Translations under genes and position numbers: made by a program | Assembly (NCBI GenBank): GCA_002781365.1 | Contig: PETN01000057.1 | Span: forward strand, 1 to 38,991 | Length of the DNA: 38,991 nucleotides | DNA from: Sulfurimonas sp. CG01_land_8_20_14_3_00_36_23 | GTDB taxonomy: Bacteria; Campylobacterota; Campylobacteria; Campylobacterales; Sulfurimonadaceae | Direction of reading: 5' to 3' | Notes under the pieces: model-generated | What the model was told of the DNA's origin: nothing | Databases searched by the model: none | Seen by the model: the letters and a program-made list of their open reading frames with translations, nothing else | Shown here: positions 17,333 through 25,713 of the stretch, piece by piece | How positions within the stretch are numbered: position 1 is the first letter of the stretch | Layout of the letters: the number at the start of each line of letters is the position of its first letter

Positions 17333-17728
17333 ATGATTAATGATTTAGTAGCTGACGCGTTAACTCGTGTTCGTAATGCTGGTATGAGAAGATTAGCTGT
17401 TACAACTTTAGTACACTCTAAAAGTGTTGAAGCTTTAGCAAATATCTTAGTAGAAAAAGGTTATATTGATAGTTGTAATGTTATCGAAGATGGCGTTAAA
17501 AAAACTATCAAAGTTGTACTTAAGTACGATGAAAATGAAAGAACTGTAATTAATGAACTCAAAAGAATTTCTAAGCCAGGTCGTCGTGTTTACAAAGGTA
17601 AAGAAGAGATTAAAAGATTCAAAAATGGTTATGGAACTATTATTGTAAGTACATCGCATGGCGTACTACCAAATGACAAAGCTTACGAGCTTGGCATTGG
17701 TGGTGAAGTTATGTGTACGGTTTGGTAG
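17333..17728 (+). CDS. rpsH: 30S ribosomal protein S8
   Basis: 131 residues. S8 is a primary 16S rRNA binder and represses the spc operon in E. coli. Signatures are [18 protein letters not shown] at the start, [17 protein letters not shown] and [20 protein letters not shown] with GEVMCTVW at the end. It follows a 65-base gap with two hairpins. Confidence 0.98.
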   Translation: MINDLVADALTRVRNAGMRRLAVTTLVHSKSVEALANILVEKGYIDSCNVIEDGVKKTIKVVLKYDENERTVINELKRISKPGRRVYKGKEEIKRFKNGYGTIIVSTSHGVLPNDKAYELGIGGEVMCTVW

Positions 17729-17737
17729 GGAGATAAC

Positions 17738-18274
17738 ATGTCAAGAATTGGAAAATTACCTGTAGAATTTGCAGCTGATATTAATGTTAGTTCAAATGGA
17801 AATGTTATTACTTTTGCTAAAGGCAAAAATAGTGTTGACTTAGACACAAAAGGGAATGTAGCTTTCACTATTGAAGGAAACACTTTAACTTTTGCTAATT
17901 TGTCAGATGCCAAAGACCATAGAGCTTTCTGGGGAACTTACCGCGCACTTGCTGCAAACATAGTTACTGGTTTAACAACTGGTTATACTAAGCAACTAGA
18001 AATCAACGGTGTTGGTTATAGAGCTGCAGTAAACGGTAAAGTACTTAATTTACAACTTGGTTTCTCTCATGATATTAATTATGATTTACCAGATGTAATT
18101 GAAGCTAGTGTTGAAAAAAATGTGATTACTCTTAAAAGCCATGACAAGCAAACGCTTGGTCAAGTTGCTGCAGAAGTTAGATCATTCCGTCCACCAGAGC
18201 CTTACAAAGGTAAAGGTGTTAAGTATGTAGAAGAGCATATCGTGCGTAAAGCCGGTAAAACTTCTAAGAAATAA
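17738..18274 (+). CDS. rplF: 50S ribosomal protein L6
   Basis: 178 residues, two related RNA-binding halves. [11 protein letters not shown] at the start and [19 protein letters not shown] in the middle are typical, and the C-terminal [20 protein letters not shown] is the most conserved part. L6 lies near the GTPase centre. Confidence 0.98.
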   Translation: MSRIGKLPVEFAADINVSSNGNVITFAKGKNSVDLDTKGNVAFTIEGNTLTFANLSDAKDHRAFWGTYRALAANIVTGLTTGYTKQLEINGVGYRAAVNGKVLNLQLGFSHDINYDLPDVIEASVEKNVITLKSHDKQTLGQVAAEVRSFRPPEPYKGKGVKYVEEHIVRKAGKTSKK

Positions 18275-18287
18275 GGGAGGAATATAA

Positions 18288-18644
18288 ATGAATGCTAAAG
18301 TATTAAAAAGCAAAGTTGCGAATCGTTTAAAGCGTAAGCGTCGTATCCGTGCAAAAATATCTGGTTGTGCTTCACTTCCTCGTGTTTCTGTATTTCGTTC
18401 AAATCGTTATTTAAGTGTACAAGCTATTGATGATGCAACTGCAACAACATTATGCGCACTACACTCAAAGTCGACTGGTCACAAATCAAACAGAGAAGGT
18501 GCTGCTGCACTTGGTGAGGCATTTGCTGCAACACTAAAAGCTGCAAACATTTCTGCAATTGTATTTGATCGTAATGGTTACCAATATCACGGTGTTATAG
18601 CTGCGTTTGGTGATGCACTTCGTGCTAACGAAATTAAGTTTTAG
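18288..18644 (+). CDS. rplR: 50S ribosomal protein L18
   Basis: 118 residues. L18 binds 5S rRNA with L5. Signatures are [20 protein letters not shown] followed by [17 protein letters not shown], and [20 protein letters not shown] at the end. Confidence 0.97.
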   Translation: MNAKVLKSKVANRLKRKRRIRAKISGCASLPRVSVFRSNRYLSVQAIDDATATTLCALHSKSTGHKSNREGAAALGEAFAATLKAANISAIVFDRNGYQYHGVIAAFGDALRANEIKF

Positions 18645-18650
18645 GGGCTG

Positions 18651-19094
18651 ATGATGGAAATCAATAGAGAAGATTTTGAAGAAGCGATTGTAAATATAGG
18701 TCGTGTAACAAAAGTTGTTAAAGGTGGACGTCGTTTTCGTTTCACTGCACTTATCGTAGTTGGTAACAAAAACGGTACTGTTGGATATGGTGTTGGTAAA
18801 GCGAAAGAGGTTCCAGATGCAATTCGTAAAGCAGTGGATGAAGCTTTCAAAAACTTAACTACTGTTAAGATTAAAGGTTCAACAATTGCACATGATATTG
18901 AGCATAAATATAATGCAAGTCGCATTTTATTAAAGCCAGCATCAGAAGGTACGGGTGTTATCGCCGGTGGAGCTGCTCGTCCAGTTCTTGAACTTTCTGG
19001 TATCAAAGATGTACTTACAAAGTCAATCGGTTCAAACAATCCAAATACACTTGTTCGTGCTACTATTGAAGCACTTTCAAGAATCAAAGGATAG
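18651..19094 (+). CDS. rpsE: 30S ribosomal protein S5
   Basis: 147 residues. The N-terminal double-stranded RNA-binding fold includes [20 protein letters not shown] and [17 protein letters not shown]; the C-terminal half has [21 protein letters not shown]5 takes part in decoding accuracy. Two adjacent ATGs (18651 and 18654) are both possible starts. Confidence 0.98.
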   Translation: MMEINREDFEEAIVNIGRVTKVVKGGRRFRFTALIVVGNKNGTVGYGVGKAKEVPDAIRKAVDEAFKNLTTVKIKGSTIAHDIEHKYNASRILLKPASEGTGVIAGGAARPVLELSGIKDVLTKSIGSNNPNTLVRATIEALSRIKG

Positions 19095-19097
19095 AAA

Positions 19098-19496
19098 ATG
19101 GGTATTGAAAATTTAACACCTGCAGAGGGTTCAACAGCTAATCGTAAGCGTGTTGGACGTGGACAAGGTTCTGGTACTGGTAAGACTGCTGCTCGTGGTC
19201 AAAAAGGTCAGAAATCTCGTACAGGTTACAAAAGAAAAAGAAACTTTGAGGGTGGACAACAACCACTTGCAAAACGTTTACCAAAAATTGGATTTACATC
19301 TCGTTATGTAAAACCATATGTAATCAATGTTGAAAAAGTGACTGATATTGCAGGATTGGCTGAAATAACTATGGAAACTATCCGTAGCGTTCATAAAATC
19401 TCTGCTACAGTTACTAAAGTTAAGTTAGTTGGTGCTACTGCGAAAGATTTAGTATCAAAAATCAAAGACGAAAACATTACAACTACTGGTAAATAA
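19098..19496 (+). CDS. rplO: 50S ribosomal protein L15
   Basis: 132 residues. The glycine/arginine-rich N-terminus includes [20 protein letters not shown] and [21 protein letters not shown]15 is a late assembly protein. secY follows after two bases. Confidence 0.97.
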   Translation: MGIENLTPAEGSTANRKRVGRGQGSGTGKTAARGQKGQKSRTGYKRKRNFEGGQQPLAKRLPKIGFTSRYVKPYVINVEKVTDIAGLAEITMETIRSVHKISATVTKVKLVGATAKDLVSKIKDENITTTGK

Positions 19497-19498
19497 TT

Positions 19499-20761
19499 GT
19501 GAATAAAAATCTAGTTAATAAGATACTTATTACAATCGGGTTTTTATTTATTTATCGCCTACTGGCATACGTGCCAGTTCCTGGCGTTGATACTGCTGTT
19601 ATAGCATCATTCTTCAACTCACATCAATCGGATGCACTAGGTCTTTTCAACATGTTCAGCGGAAACGCAGTTGAGAGATTATCTATCATTTCACTTGGTA
19701 TTATGCCTTATATCACTGCTTCTATTATTATGGAACTTTTAGCTGCAACATTCCCTACTCTTGGTCAAATGAAAAAAGAGAGAGATGGTATGGTGAAGTA
19801 CATGCAAATCATTCGCTATGCGACGATTGTAATTACTATTATACAAGCTGTTGGGGTAAGTGTTGGACTCCAAAGTTTGACAGGTCCAAGTGGAAATAGT
19901 GCTATATTAGCGGACCAAAATACGTTTATACTTCTTTCGGTTGTATCTATGTTAGCTGGAACAATGCTTCTAATGTGGATTGGTGAGCAGATTACTCAAA
20001 GCGGTATAGGTAATGGTATATCCCTTATTATCTTTGCGGGAATTGTTTCTGCAATACCAAGCGCTATAGGTCAAAGTGTTACAATGGTAAATACAGGTGC
20101 TATGAGTTTCTTAACTCTTGTTGCAATACTTGTACTTATATTTGCTACTGTTGCAGTTATCATCTATGTAGAGCTTGGTGAGCGTCGTGTTCCTGTTACT
20201 TACGCTAAGAAAACAATGATGCAAAACCAAAACAAAAGAGTGATGAACTACATCCCTATTAAAGTAAATCTTGCTGGTGTTATTCCAGTTATTTTTGCAA
20301 GTGCGATATTGATGTTCCCTATGACAGTTTTATCTAGTAGTACAAACCCTAATGTTCAGGCTGTAGCTGATATATTGAACCCTAATGGTTACTTTTTTCA
20401 GTTGTTAACTTTTCTTTTTGTTGTTTTCTTTGCATTCTTTTATGCTTCGATTACATTCAATGCAAAAGATATAGCTGACAATTTAAAAAGACAAGGTGGA
20501 TTTATCCCAGGTATTCGAACCGGTGATGCTACAAAAGAGTTTTTAAATGAAACTGCAAGTAGATTAACAGTTACAGGTTCACTCTATCTAGGTCTTGTTG
20601 CTACATTACCATTTATGATTATTCATGGAATGGGTGTAGGTTTCTTCTTTGGCGGTACAGCAGTTTTAATTGTTGTTCAAGTCGCATTAGACACAATGAG
20701 AAAAATAGAGGCTCAGATATATATGAGCAAATATGAAACATTAAGTGCAGTTGGTTTATAA
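19499..20761 (+). CDS. secY: SecY protein translocase channel
   Basis: Central channel of the SecYEG export machinery in the inner membrane. 420 residues and ten hydrophobic segments. Signatures are YRLLAYVPVPGVDTAVI after the first segment, FNMFSGNAVERLSIISLGIM, the cytoplasmic loop ERRVPVTYAKK, and KRQGGFIPGIRTGDATKEFL late in the protein. The start is GTG 19499, two bases after rplO. map begins two bases after its stop. Confidence 0.98.
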   Translation: MNKNLVNKILITIGFLFIYRLLAYVPVPGVDTAVIASFFNSHQSDALGLFNMFSGNAVERLSIISLGIMPYITASIIMELLAATFPTLGQMKKERDGMVKYMQIIRYATIVITIIQAVGVSVGLQSLTGPSGNSAILADQNTFILLSVVSMLAGTMLLMWIGEQITQSGIGNGISLIIFAGIVSAIPSAIGQSVTMVNTGAMSFLTLVAILVLIFATVAVIIYVELGERRVPVTYAKKTMMQNQNKRVMNYIPIKVNLAGVIPVIFASAILMFPMTVLSSSTNPNVQAVADILNPNGYFFQLLTFLFVVFFAFFYASITFNAKDIADNLKRQGGFIPGIRTGDATKEFLNETASRLTVTGSLYLGLVATLPFMIIHGMGVGFFFGGTAVLIVVQVALDTMRKIEAQIYMSKYETLSAVGL

Positions 20762-20763
20762 AA

Positions 20764-21522
20764 ATGGCCATAGCGCTTAGAAAATCTGACGAAATTGAAA
20801 AATTAAGAGCTGCTAACAAGATTGTTGGTGGTGCGTTAGACCTACTTCGAGCAAACACAAAAGTTGGAATTTCTTTAAAAGAGTTAGATGCTATGGCTGA
20901 GGATTATATACGCAGCCATGGTGCTAGACCCTCTTTTAAAGGTCTTTATGGCTTTCCAAATGCTGTTTGTACTTCACTCAACAAAGTTATCATTCATGGA
21001 ATACCAACAGATTACAGGCTCCAAGAGGGTGATGTAATTGGTTATGATATAGGTACAGAGCTAGACGGTTGGTTTGGTGATGCAGCTATTACAGTACCAG
21101 TTGGAACAATTACTCCAGAAGATGAAGCCTTGATTGCATGTGCAAAAGAGACACTTTTATATGCAATCAGTGAGATAAAAGAGGGTATGAGATTTAAAGA
21201 GCTCTCACTACTGATGGAAGAGTCTATTCTCTCTCGCGGTTTTGTACCTCTTTACAACTTTTGTGGTCATGGCATAGGTAAAAGACCTCATGAAGAGCCT
21301 GAGATTCCAAACTATCTCAATGGTCAGAATCCAAAGTCTGGTCCAAAGATTAAGAATGGAATGGTTTTTTGTCTTGAACCTATGATATGTCAAAAAAACT
21401 CTAAACCAATTATTTTAGAAAATAAGTGGGATGTTGTTAGTGCCGATGGTTTACGCGGTTCACACTATGAGCATACTGTTGCAGTTATCAACGGTAAAGC
21501 TGAAATTTTATCTCTCGCTTAG
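20764..21522 (+). CDS. map: methionine aminopeptidase type I
   Basis: Removes the first methionine from new proteins. 252 residues. The two-metal site is complete: Asp in GYDIGTELDGWFGDAAITV (two ligands), His in GHGIGKRPHEEPEIPNY, Glu in FCLEPMI, and the terminal Glu in SHYEHTVAV. It lies between secY and infA as in many bacteria. Confidence 0.97.
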   Translation: MAIALRKSDEIEKLRAANKIVGGALDLLRANTKVGISLKELDAMAEDYIRSHGARPSFKGLYGFPNAVCTSLNKVIIHGIPTDYRLQEGDVIGYDIGTELDGWFGDAAITVPVGTITPEDEALIACAKETLLYAISEIKEGMRFKELSLLMEESILSRGFVPLYNFCGHGIGKRPHEEPEIPNYLNGQNPKSGPKIKNGMVFCLEPMICQKNSKPIILENKWDVVSADGLRGSHYEHTVAVINGKAEILSLA

Positions 21523-21540
21523 AGAAGAAGAAGGATTAAA

Positions 21541-21759
21541 ATGGCTAAATCAGATGTTATCGAAGTAGATGGCAAGATTATAGAGGCTTTGCCAAATGCA
21601 ACATTTCGTGTTGAACTAGAAAATGGACATATTATTTTATGTCATATTGCAGGAAAAATGCGTATGCACTATATCAAAATACTTCCAGGTGATAAAGTTA
21701 AACTTGAACTAACACCGTATAGTCTTGATAAGGGACGAATCACTTACCGCTATAAATAA
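21541..21759 (+). CDS. infA: translation initiation factor IF-1
   Basis: 72 residues, the usual length. An S1-like OB fold with [20 protein letters not shown] and [20 protein letters not shown]; the C-terminal [11 protein letters not shown] is standard. IF-1 occupies the A site at initiation. It is the last gene of the operon and is followed at once by a terminator; rpmJ, rpsM, rpsK, rpsD, rpoA and rplQ do not follow here. Confidence 0.98.
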   Translation: MAKSDVIEVDGKIIEALPNATFRVELENGHIILCHIAGKMRMHYIKILPGDKVKLELTPYSLDKGRITYRYK

Positions 21760-21760
21760 G

Positions 21761-21780
21761 AAGAGGTCACCCTCTTTTTA
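21761..21780. terminator. intrinsic terminator after infA, possibly bidirectional
   Basis: AAGAGG (21761-21766) and CCTCTT (21771-21776) form a stem with loop TCAC, followed by TTTTTA. On the minus strand the same stem is close to the stop of the rhodanese-like gene, so it may serve both converging units. Confidence 0.75.
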
Positions 21781-22656
21781 TCTAGTTTCCCATTTATACT
21801 TTACCATAGGAAGCGCTTCTATATTTCCCCACTCAAGCAGTGAAGCTTCATAAAGTTTTGCATTCTTAAAGCCCATTTTTTTATAGAGTATAAACCAATT
21901 CATAGATGCGCTCATCGCATTCTCTCCATAAATAACTATCTCATCCTCTTTTTTGAGCTCATGTCCATTGATAAATATAGCTTCAAGTACATCATCGCTT
22001 TGTATAGTAAAGTCAGTTAAAAACTTATCTTGATAGAAACTACTTTTGGCATGTGGAATATGTCCAATCTCTTTTATGTTGCCAGAGCGTGCAACTCCAT
22101 AATACTCGTGTGCAGATCTTGAATCGAGTAGTTTAATCTTAGAGCTATTTGCTTGAATATACTCTAAAGTAGCAAAAAATGCTGGTTGCTTTTCTACTAT
22201 GAAATTGCCATCACTGCGTGAAGGTTTCTCTGTCGAAGTTAACAGCTCATTTTCAAAAACCCATGCCATATAGCCACCATCTAAGATACTTACATTCTCA
22301 AAACCGTGTGAAATCAGGATAAAGGCTAAATAACTACAATAGAGAGTATTGACAGCTCCATTATGAGAGTAAAGAACAACTTGGCTCCCCTTGTTTATGC
22401 CAAGGCTTGTGAGTTCATCCTGAATCAACGCAGGAGCATTCATAAGCTTATAGGGGCTCTCTGGGTTAATAAATTTCAAGATATCCACATGCGTAGCTCC
22501 CTCAATATGACCTCTCATATAAAGAGCATAGGGACTTACATCTAAAACAAGTGTGTTCTCATTTTTGAGTGAATCTTTGAGTTCTGAGGGCTTTATAAAA
22601 GCATCGAGTGCAAAAAGATTCAATGTGAGTGTAATAATAAGTAAAATTTTCTTCAT
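21778..22656 (-). CDS. exported two-domain rhodanese-like protein without catalytic cysteine
   Basis: 292 residues with a signal peptide (MKKILLIITLTLNLFALDA). Two rhodanese domains: the first with LVLDVSPYALYMRGHIEGA and VVLYSHNGAVNT, the second with LLDSRSAHEYYG, IGHIPHAKSSF and EIVIYGENAMSAS. In active sulfurtransferases of this type the second domain has a YCxxG-like loop; here the cysteine position reads Gly (YGENAMSA). The first domain also has no cysteine there, as is normal. The fold is therefore kept but classical thiosulfate:cyanide transfer is unlikely. The open frame extends to 22716; ATG 22656 is chosen because it gives the signal peptide and lies just after the aroQ stop. It is the third gene of a minus-strand unit. 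Confidence 0.8.
   Translation of the reverse strand: MKKILLIITLTLNLFALDAFIKPSELKDSLKNENTLVLDVSPYALYMRGHIEGATHVDILKFINPESPYKLMNAPALIQDELTSLGINKGSQVVLYSHNGAVNTLYCSYLAFILISHGFENVSILDGGYMAWVFENELLTSTEKPSRSDGNFIVEKQPAFFATLEYIQANSSKIKLLDSRSAHEYYGVARSGNIKEIGHIPHAKSSFYQDKFLTDFTIQSDDVLEAIFINGHELKKEDEIVIYGENAMSASMNWFILYKKMGFKNAKLYEASLLEWGNIEALPMVKYKWETR
22044..22058 (+). repeat. copy of 12-base word TGGCATGTGGAA
   Basis: Exact copy inside the rhodanese-like gene, which is on the minus strand and reads it as Ile-Pro-His-Ala-Lys. Confidence 0.85.
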
Positions 22657-22663
22657 ATCAACG

Positions 22664-22957
22664 CTAAAATGAGTTAGAGTTTCTAAACTCTGAAATCTCT
22701 GTCTCAACCATCTCATTTATCATAATAGTGTAAAGCTCCGAAATCATGTTAGGAGATATTCCTAACTTGATAGCTTTGTTGCGTACTCTTTGAAGAATGA
22801 AGTTCACTCTTTCATTGGCTTTAACCTCTTCGATGCTATTTTTAAATTTAGCAGCTTGATGGACCAAGTGTGCTCTTTGTGAAATCATATCCACGAGTTG
22901 ATCGTCTATGAGGTCTATCTCTGTTCTTATCTCTTCTAGGGAGTTACATGTTTTCAT
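22664..22957 (-). CDS. chorismate mutase, AroQ type
   Basis: 97 residues, a short all-helical chorismate mutase that converts chorismate to prephenate for Phe and Tyr synthesis. The active-site Arg11, Arg28 and Lys39 fall at the same numbers as in the E. coli mutase domain (LEEIRTEIDLIDDQLVDMIS and AAKFK). The C-terminal MINEMVETE also fits. Ribosome site AAGGAT upstream. Isochorismate pyruvate lyase (PchB) has the same fold and cannot be fully excluded. It sits between a hypothetical gene and the rhodanese-like gene. Confidence 0.83.
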   Translation of the reverse strand: MKTCNSLEEIRTEIDLIDDQLVDMISQRAHLVHQAAKFKNSIEEVKANERVNFILQRVRNKAIKLGISPNMISELYTIMINEMVETEISEFRNSNSF

Positions 22958-22968
22958 TTTTTCTATCC

Positions 22969-23394
22969 TTACAGTGCTTGTGCTAAAAATGGATTGTCCG
23001 CTACTTCAATAGCTTTTCTTCCCTCATTGGAGGCTTTTTCATACTCACTTAAAAGGTAGGCTGCTTCTTGAAGTTTCTCTGCTATCTCTTTGTCTACTTT
23101 TTTCAAATTGTAACCGCATTGTACACCAAGTTCCTCTTCGCTGAGTTCAAAAAGCTCTTTTAAGGAGCGGTGGATTGCAACAATCTTCTCCATAAGAGAT
23201 AAACTTCTATTTCTTGCTTGTAAAAATGCAGGAGATTTTTGTATATACTCTTTCATATCATCTGGAGAGATGGATGCCATTTGGTTGAAGAGGTTTTCAT
23301 ACTCTTCGCACCTCTGTGCAAAATTTTGTGCCAAAATGAAGTTGGCTATTTTAGCTTGAAACTTTACATAATCATTTGAAAATTGCGCTTGCAT
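22969..23394 (-). CDS. conserved-looking hypothetical helical protein
   Basis: 141 residues, charged and predicted to be mostly helical, with no signal peptide and no motif I recognise. It contains LYLS-free stretches such as LSLMEKIVAIHRSLKELFEL and LQEAAYLLSEYEKASNEGRK. It has a ribosome site (AGGAAAGAG) and a -10-like TATAAT on the minus strand at about 23418-23423, so it probably heads the unit with aroQ and the rhodanese-like gene. Confidence 0.7.
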   Translation of the reverse strand: MQAQFSNDYVKFQAKIANFILAQNFAQRCEEYENLFNQMASISPDDMKEYIQKSPAFLQARNRSLSLMEKIVAIHRSLKELFELSEEELGVQCGYNLKKVDKEIAEKLQEAAYLLSEYEKASNEGRKAIEVADNPFLAQAL

Positions 23395-23471
23395 CTCTTT
23401 CCTCTTTTTTTAAAAACATTATACCAACCCTATTTAAAACTTCTGTTAACACTTTTGTAACTAAAGGGGTA

Positions 23472-23534
23472 TATAATCTCATTACGATTCTCCATATATA
23501 CTCTTCAACCTGACTCGTAAAGAGTATATTTTTT
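23472..23534 (+). ncRNA. candidate short RNA with its own promoter and terminator
   Basis: A consensus -10 TATAAT (23472-23477) on the plus strand is followed about 20 bases later by a perfect 10-bp stem, ATATACTCTT (23496-23505) and AAGAGTATAT (23520-23529), with a 14-base loop, then TTTTT. There is no reading frame between them and no plus-strand gene nearby. The transcript would be about 50 bases. No convincing -35 was found. Confidence 0.35.
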
Positions 23535-23559
23535 AAATTAAGTCTCATCTTGATGAGGC
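23535..23559 (-). terminator. weak terminator after the small membrane protein gene
   Basis: On the minus strand CTCATC and GATGAG pair around a short AA loop just after the TAA stop at 23560, followed by TTAATTT. The weak T-run limits confidence. Confidence 0.4.
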
Positions 23560-23682
23560 TTATCTCTCAATATCTTTATTGATATAAGCCAAATATCCAA
23601 CAACAACTACAAGTATGCCAAACATGACTCCCCAGATTAGCAAATCTCCACCACTTGCGGCTTTTTCAATACTCTCGTTCAT
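23560..23682 (-). CDS. 40-residue single-pass membrane protein at the end of the Mla-like operon
   Basis: Short frame beginning MNESIEKAASGGDL, then a clear hydrophobic segment LLIWGVMFGILVVVVGYLAY and a charged end NKDIER. ATG 23682 is 9 bases after the stop of the lipoprotein gene with TAAGGG upstream, and a hairpin follows the stop codon. It resembles the small inner-membrane subunits that accompany transporters. Function unknown. It is shorter than common annotation cut-offs and easy to miss. Confidence 0.65.
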   Translation of the reverse strand: MNESIEKAASGGDLLIWGVMFGILVVVVGYLAYINKDIER

Positions 23683-23691
23683 CGGGTGCCC

Positions 23692-24348
23692 TTACTCTTT
23701 AGAGTGAAGCAGGAGAAGCTTTTTTGCTATCTCTTTTTTTCTCTTCTCTTCTTCTGTATTTAGTAAAAGTTCGTTTAACCAAAAAAGAACCGCTTTTTTA
23801 TAGCCGTAAAAAGAGGCGCGCTCTAGTAGCTTCTCTCGAGTTGCATTTGTAAGATTCTCTTTTATCAAAGAGGCAGCAAGAAGTTGTGAAGTAATGGCTT
23901 CCATATTTAAAATATCCTCATTTGCACTTTTAAACTCTAAACTTTCCACATGCCAAACAAAGTTTTGATAGATTTTAGGAAGAAGTTGTATTTGAGCGCT
24001 TGTAAGCTTAGAGGTGAGTAAACTAAAATACGCATCCAAGGTTATATCATCTACAATATCTTTGATTACTTCATATTTTGGACATTTGCTAGTTTGTCCG
24101 ACTGAGATATTTAAAGCACACTCTCCCAAGTAGATAGTTGCTAAACTCTTTATATCAGAGCTTACTTTGGCATGCTCTAAGGCTCTGTTTAAGTCCGTTT
24201 TAGCGAGTGCATCTTTTGAAGATAAAAAGTTTGTTTTATAGGAGTCAAAACTGCTCGCACTCTCATATTGCCACTTGTTTGGTGCAGTTTTTGTTGCGCA
24301 TGCACTCAGCAGTAAAGCGAGTGTGAGGTAAAGGAGTGGTTTTATCAT
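23692..24348 (-). CDS. lipoprotein of the Mla-like transport operon
   Basis: 218 residues with a lipoprotein signal (LALLLSACATK; lipidated Cys near residue 17). The rest is mainly helical, without a recognised domain. It overlaps the MlaD-like gene by 4 bases, so it probably supports the same transport system, maybe at the outer membrane; in other organisms this place is held by an MlaA-like or PqiC/ABC-type lipoprotein. One exact copy of the repeated 12-mer lies within. Confidence 0.72.
   Translation of the reverse strand: MIKPLLYLTLALLLSACATKTAPNKWQYESASSFDSYKTNFLSSKDALAKTDLNRALEHAKVSSDIKSLATIYLGECALNISVGQTSKCPKYEVIKDIVDDITLDAYFSLLTSKLTSAQIQLLPKIYQNFVWHVESLEFKSANEDILNMEAITSQLLAASLIKENLTNATREKLLERASFYGYKKAVLFWLNELLLNTEEEKRKKEIAKKLLLLHSKE
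23943..23957 (-). repeat. copy of 12-base word TGGCATGTGGAA
   Basis: Exact copy inside the lipoprotein gene; on the coding strand it reads Trp-His-Val-Glu, a frame unlike the other copies. Confidence 0.85.
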
Positions 24349-25280
24349 GGCAGGGTGACCTCCGACTTTTTATCATCTTGGATAAGCGCATCTATCTTAT
24401 CTATGAGCTGATTTGATTTTTGCAAACCTGCGGCGATTTGCTCTTTTATCTCTACGACTTCACTATCTAAAGAGCCGACTGCTTTTACAGTTGCATCGAG
24501 TGCTTCGAGTTTCTGCTTCACATCTTTGAGAATGAGTTCAAGCTCTTTAACCGCTCCAGAGGAAGGGTGTATGATGTCCGCATCAAGAGTGGAGCTTATC
24601 TTACTTATATCTTGAGAGACACTATGAAGCTCTTTCATAAATTGTTTCGTTTCATGCAAGGCATTGATTAAACTTTGCGTAGAGTTTTTATCTCCAGTTA
24701 TAGTGGTTAAAAGCGCGTTGTCCTTCACTAAGTTAGAACTGAACTTCTCAATATTTTTGAGCGTCATCATAAGCTCAGAATCCTCTTTAGCTATATAGGT
24801 CGTAATGGAGTCTATAGAGTTTATAATATTGAGTATCTTGTTTACAGCAGGTTCAAGTTTGGTAATCATATCGTTTATATCATCACTGATAAAAATCTCA
24901 AGCGTTGAACCTGATGCAAGCGGTTTGCTTCCTGTTGGAGAGTAAACTTCAATATGCGCAGAACCAATAAGTGGTTTTCTGAGTGTTAAAACACTCTCTT
25001 TACTTATCCACTTTTTGTTATCTTGATTGACAGAGAAAGCCATAGTAACTGTTCCATTGTCCTGAAGCGCAATGTTGTCGATAACCCCTATATTGAAACC
25101 TGAAAATTTTAAAGGCATGCCAATATTGAAAGATTTCGCACTCTCTGTATTGAAGTAGAAGGTATATCTTTTATCAAAGGTTCCTTTCTCTTTAAGCAGA
25201 AAAAACATCGCTGTTGAGATAGCGATAAAAAAGATGACTACAAAGATACCTACTGCAAGTTTCATTTTACTATATGGCAT
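24345..25280 (-). CDS. MlaD-like MCE-domain lipid-binding protein
   Basis: 311 residues. An N-terminal membrane anchor (KLAVGIFVVIFFIAISTAMF) is followed by one MCE domain at about residues 35-115 (YTFYFNTESAKSFNIGMPLK, then GFNIGVIDNIAL). A long helical coiled region to the C-terminus could extend across the periplasm. In the Mla system such proteins form hexamers that carry phospholipid between membranes. It overlaps the genes on both sides. Confidence 0.85.
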   Translation of the reverse strand: MPYSKMKLAVGIFVVIFFIAISTAMFFLLKEKGTFDKRYTFYFNTESAKSFNIGMPLKFSGFNIGVIDNIALQDNGTVTMAFSVNQDNKKWISKESVLTLRKPLIGSAHIEVYSPTGSKPLASGSTLEIFISDDINDMITKLEPAVNKILNIINSIDSITTYIAKEDSELMMTLKNIEKFSSNLVKDNALLTTITGDKNSTQSLINALHETKQFMKELHSVSQDISKISSTLDADIIHPSSGAVKELELILKDVKQKLEALDATVKAVGSLDSEVVEIKEQIAAGLQKSNQLIDKIDALIQDDKKSEVTLP

Positions 25281-25615
25281 GATTTCTCCTTGTAGTGCAG
25301 TTCATTTATGACGCTATCTAGAATAAAAATATTTTTCTCGCTACCCAGTAACTTCAGCGTAGCGATAATGGGTTCAATATCTCTTAGATTACTAATTAAA
25401 GAGAATGGAGTAGTGATTATAACATCCGTAGCTTTACTCATAAGCGCTCTTATAAACATAACATAAAAAATTTCCACATCACTGCATTGGTTGAGTCTAT
25501 AGAGACCTATGTGACTGAGCCCTATCTTTTGGAGATACTCATTTGCCAACGCTTCAGCCTTCTCTCTGCCTAGCAACTCATGCACCTCTTTAATGAGCGC
25601 AATATTCTCAAGCAT
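25262..25615 (-). CDS. degenerate ABC ATPase (MlaF position) without P-loop
   Basis: 117 residues from ATG 25615. The same frame stays open for 43 more codons, back to a TGA at 25745-25747 inside the mlaE-like gene, and the similarity runs through the ATG (LISNLNMLENIALI, like the region after the Q-loop of ABC ATPases). No Walker A exists anywhere in the 160 codons. The signature and Walker B regions are blurred: LNQCSDVEIFYVMFIRALMS and VIITTPFSLI, where LSGGE and DEP would stand. No ATG, GTG or TTG start with a ribosome site covers the longer form, although GAGG at the mlaE end precedes an ATT. It could be a non-catalytic subunit or a decayed gene. Confidence 0.6.
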   Translation of the reverse strand: MLENIALIKEVHELLGREKAEALANEYLQKIGLSHIGLYRLNQCSDVEIFYVMFIRALMSKATDVIITTPFSLISNLRDIEPIIATLKLLGSEKNIFILDSVINELHYKEKSCHIVK

Positions 25616-25713
25616 ATTGAGGTTTGAGATAAGAGGCGTATCTTTAGAGATGAGCGCGTGACTCTCTAGCGTTTTTATATACTCTGGTATGAATTTGTAT
25701 CTTTGAAAGAGTT

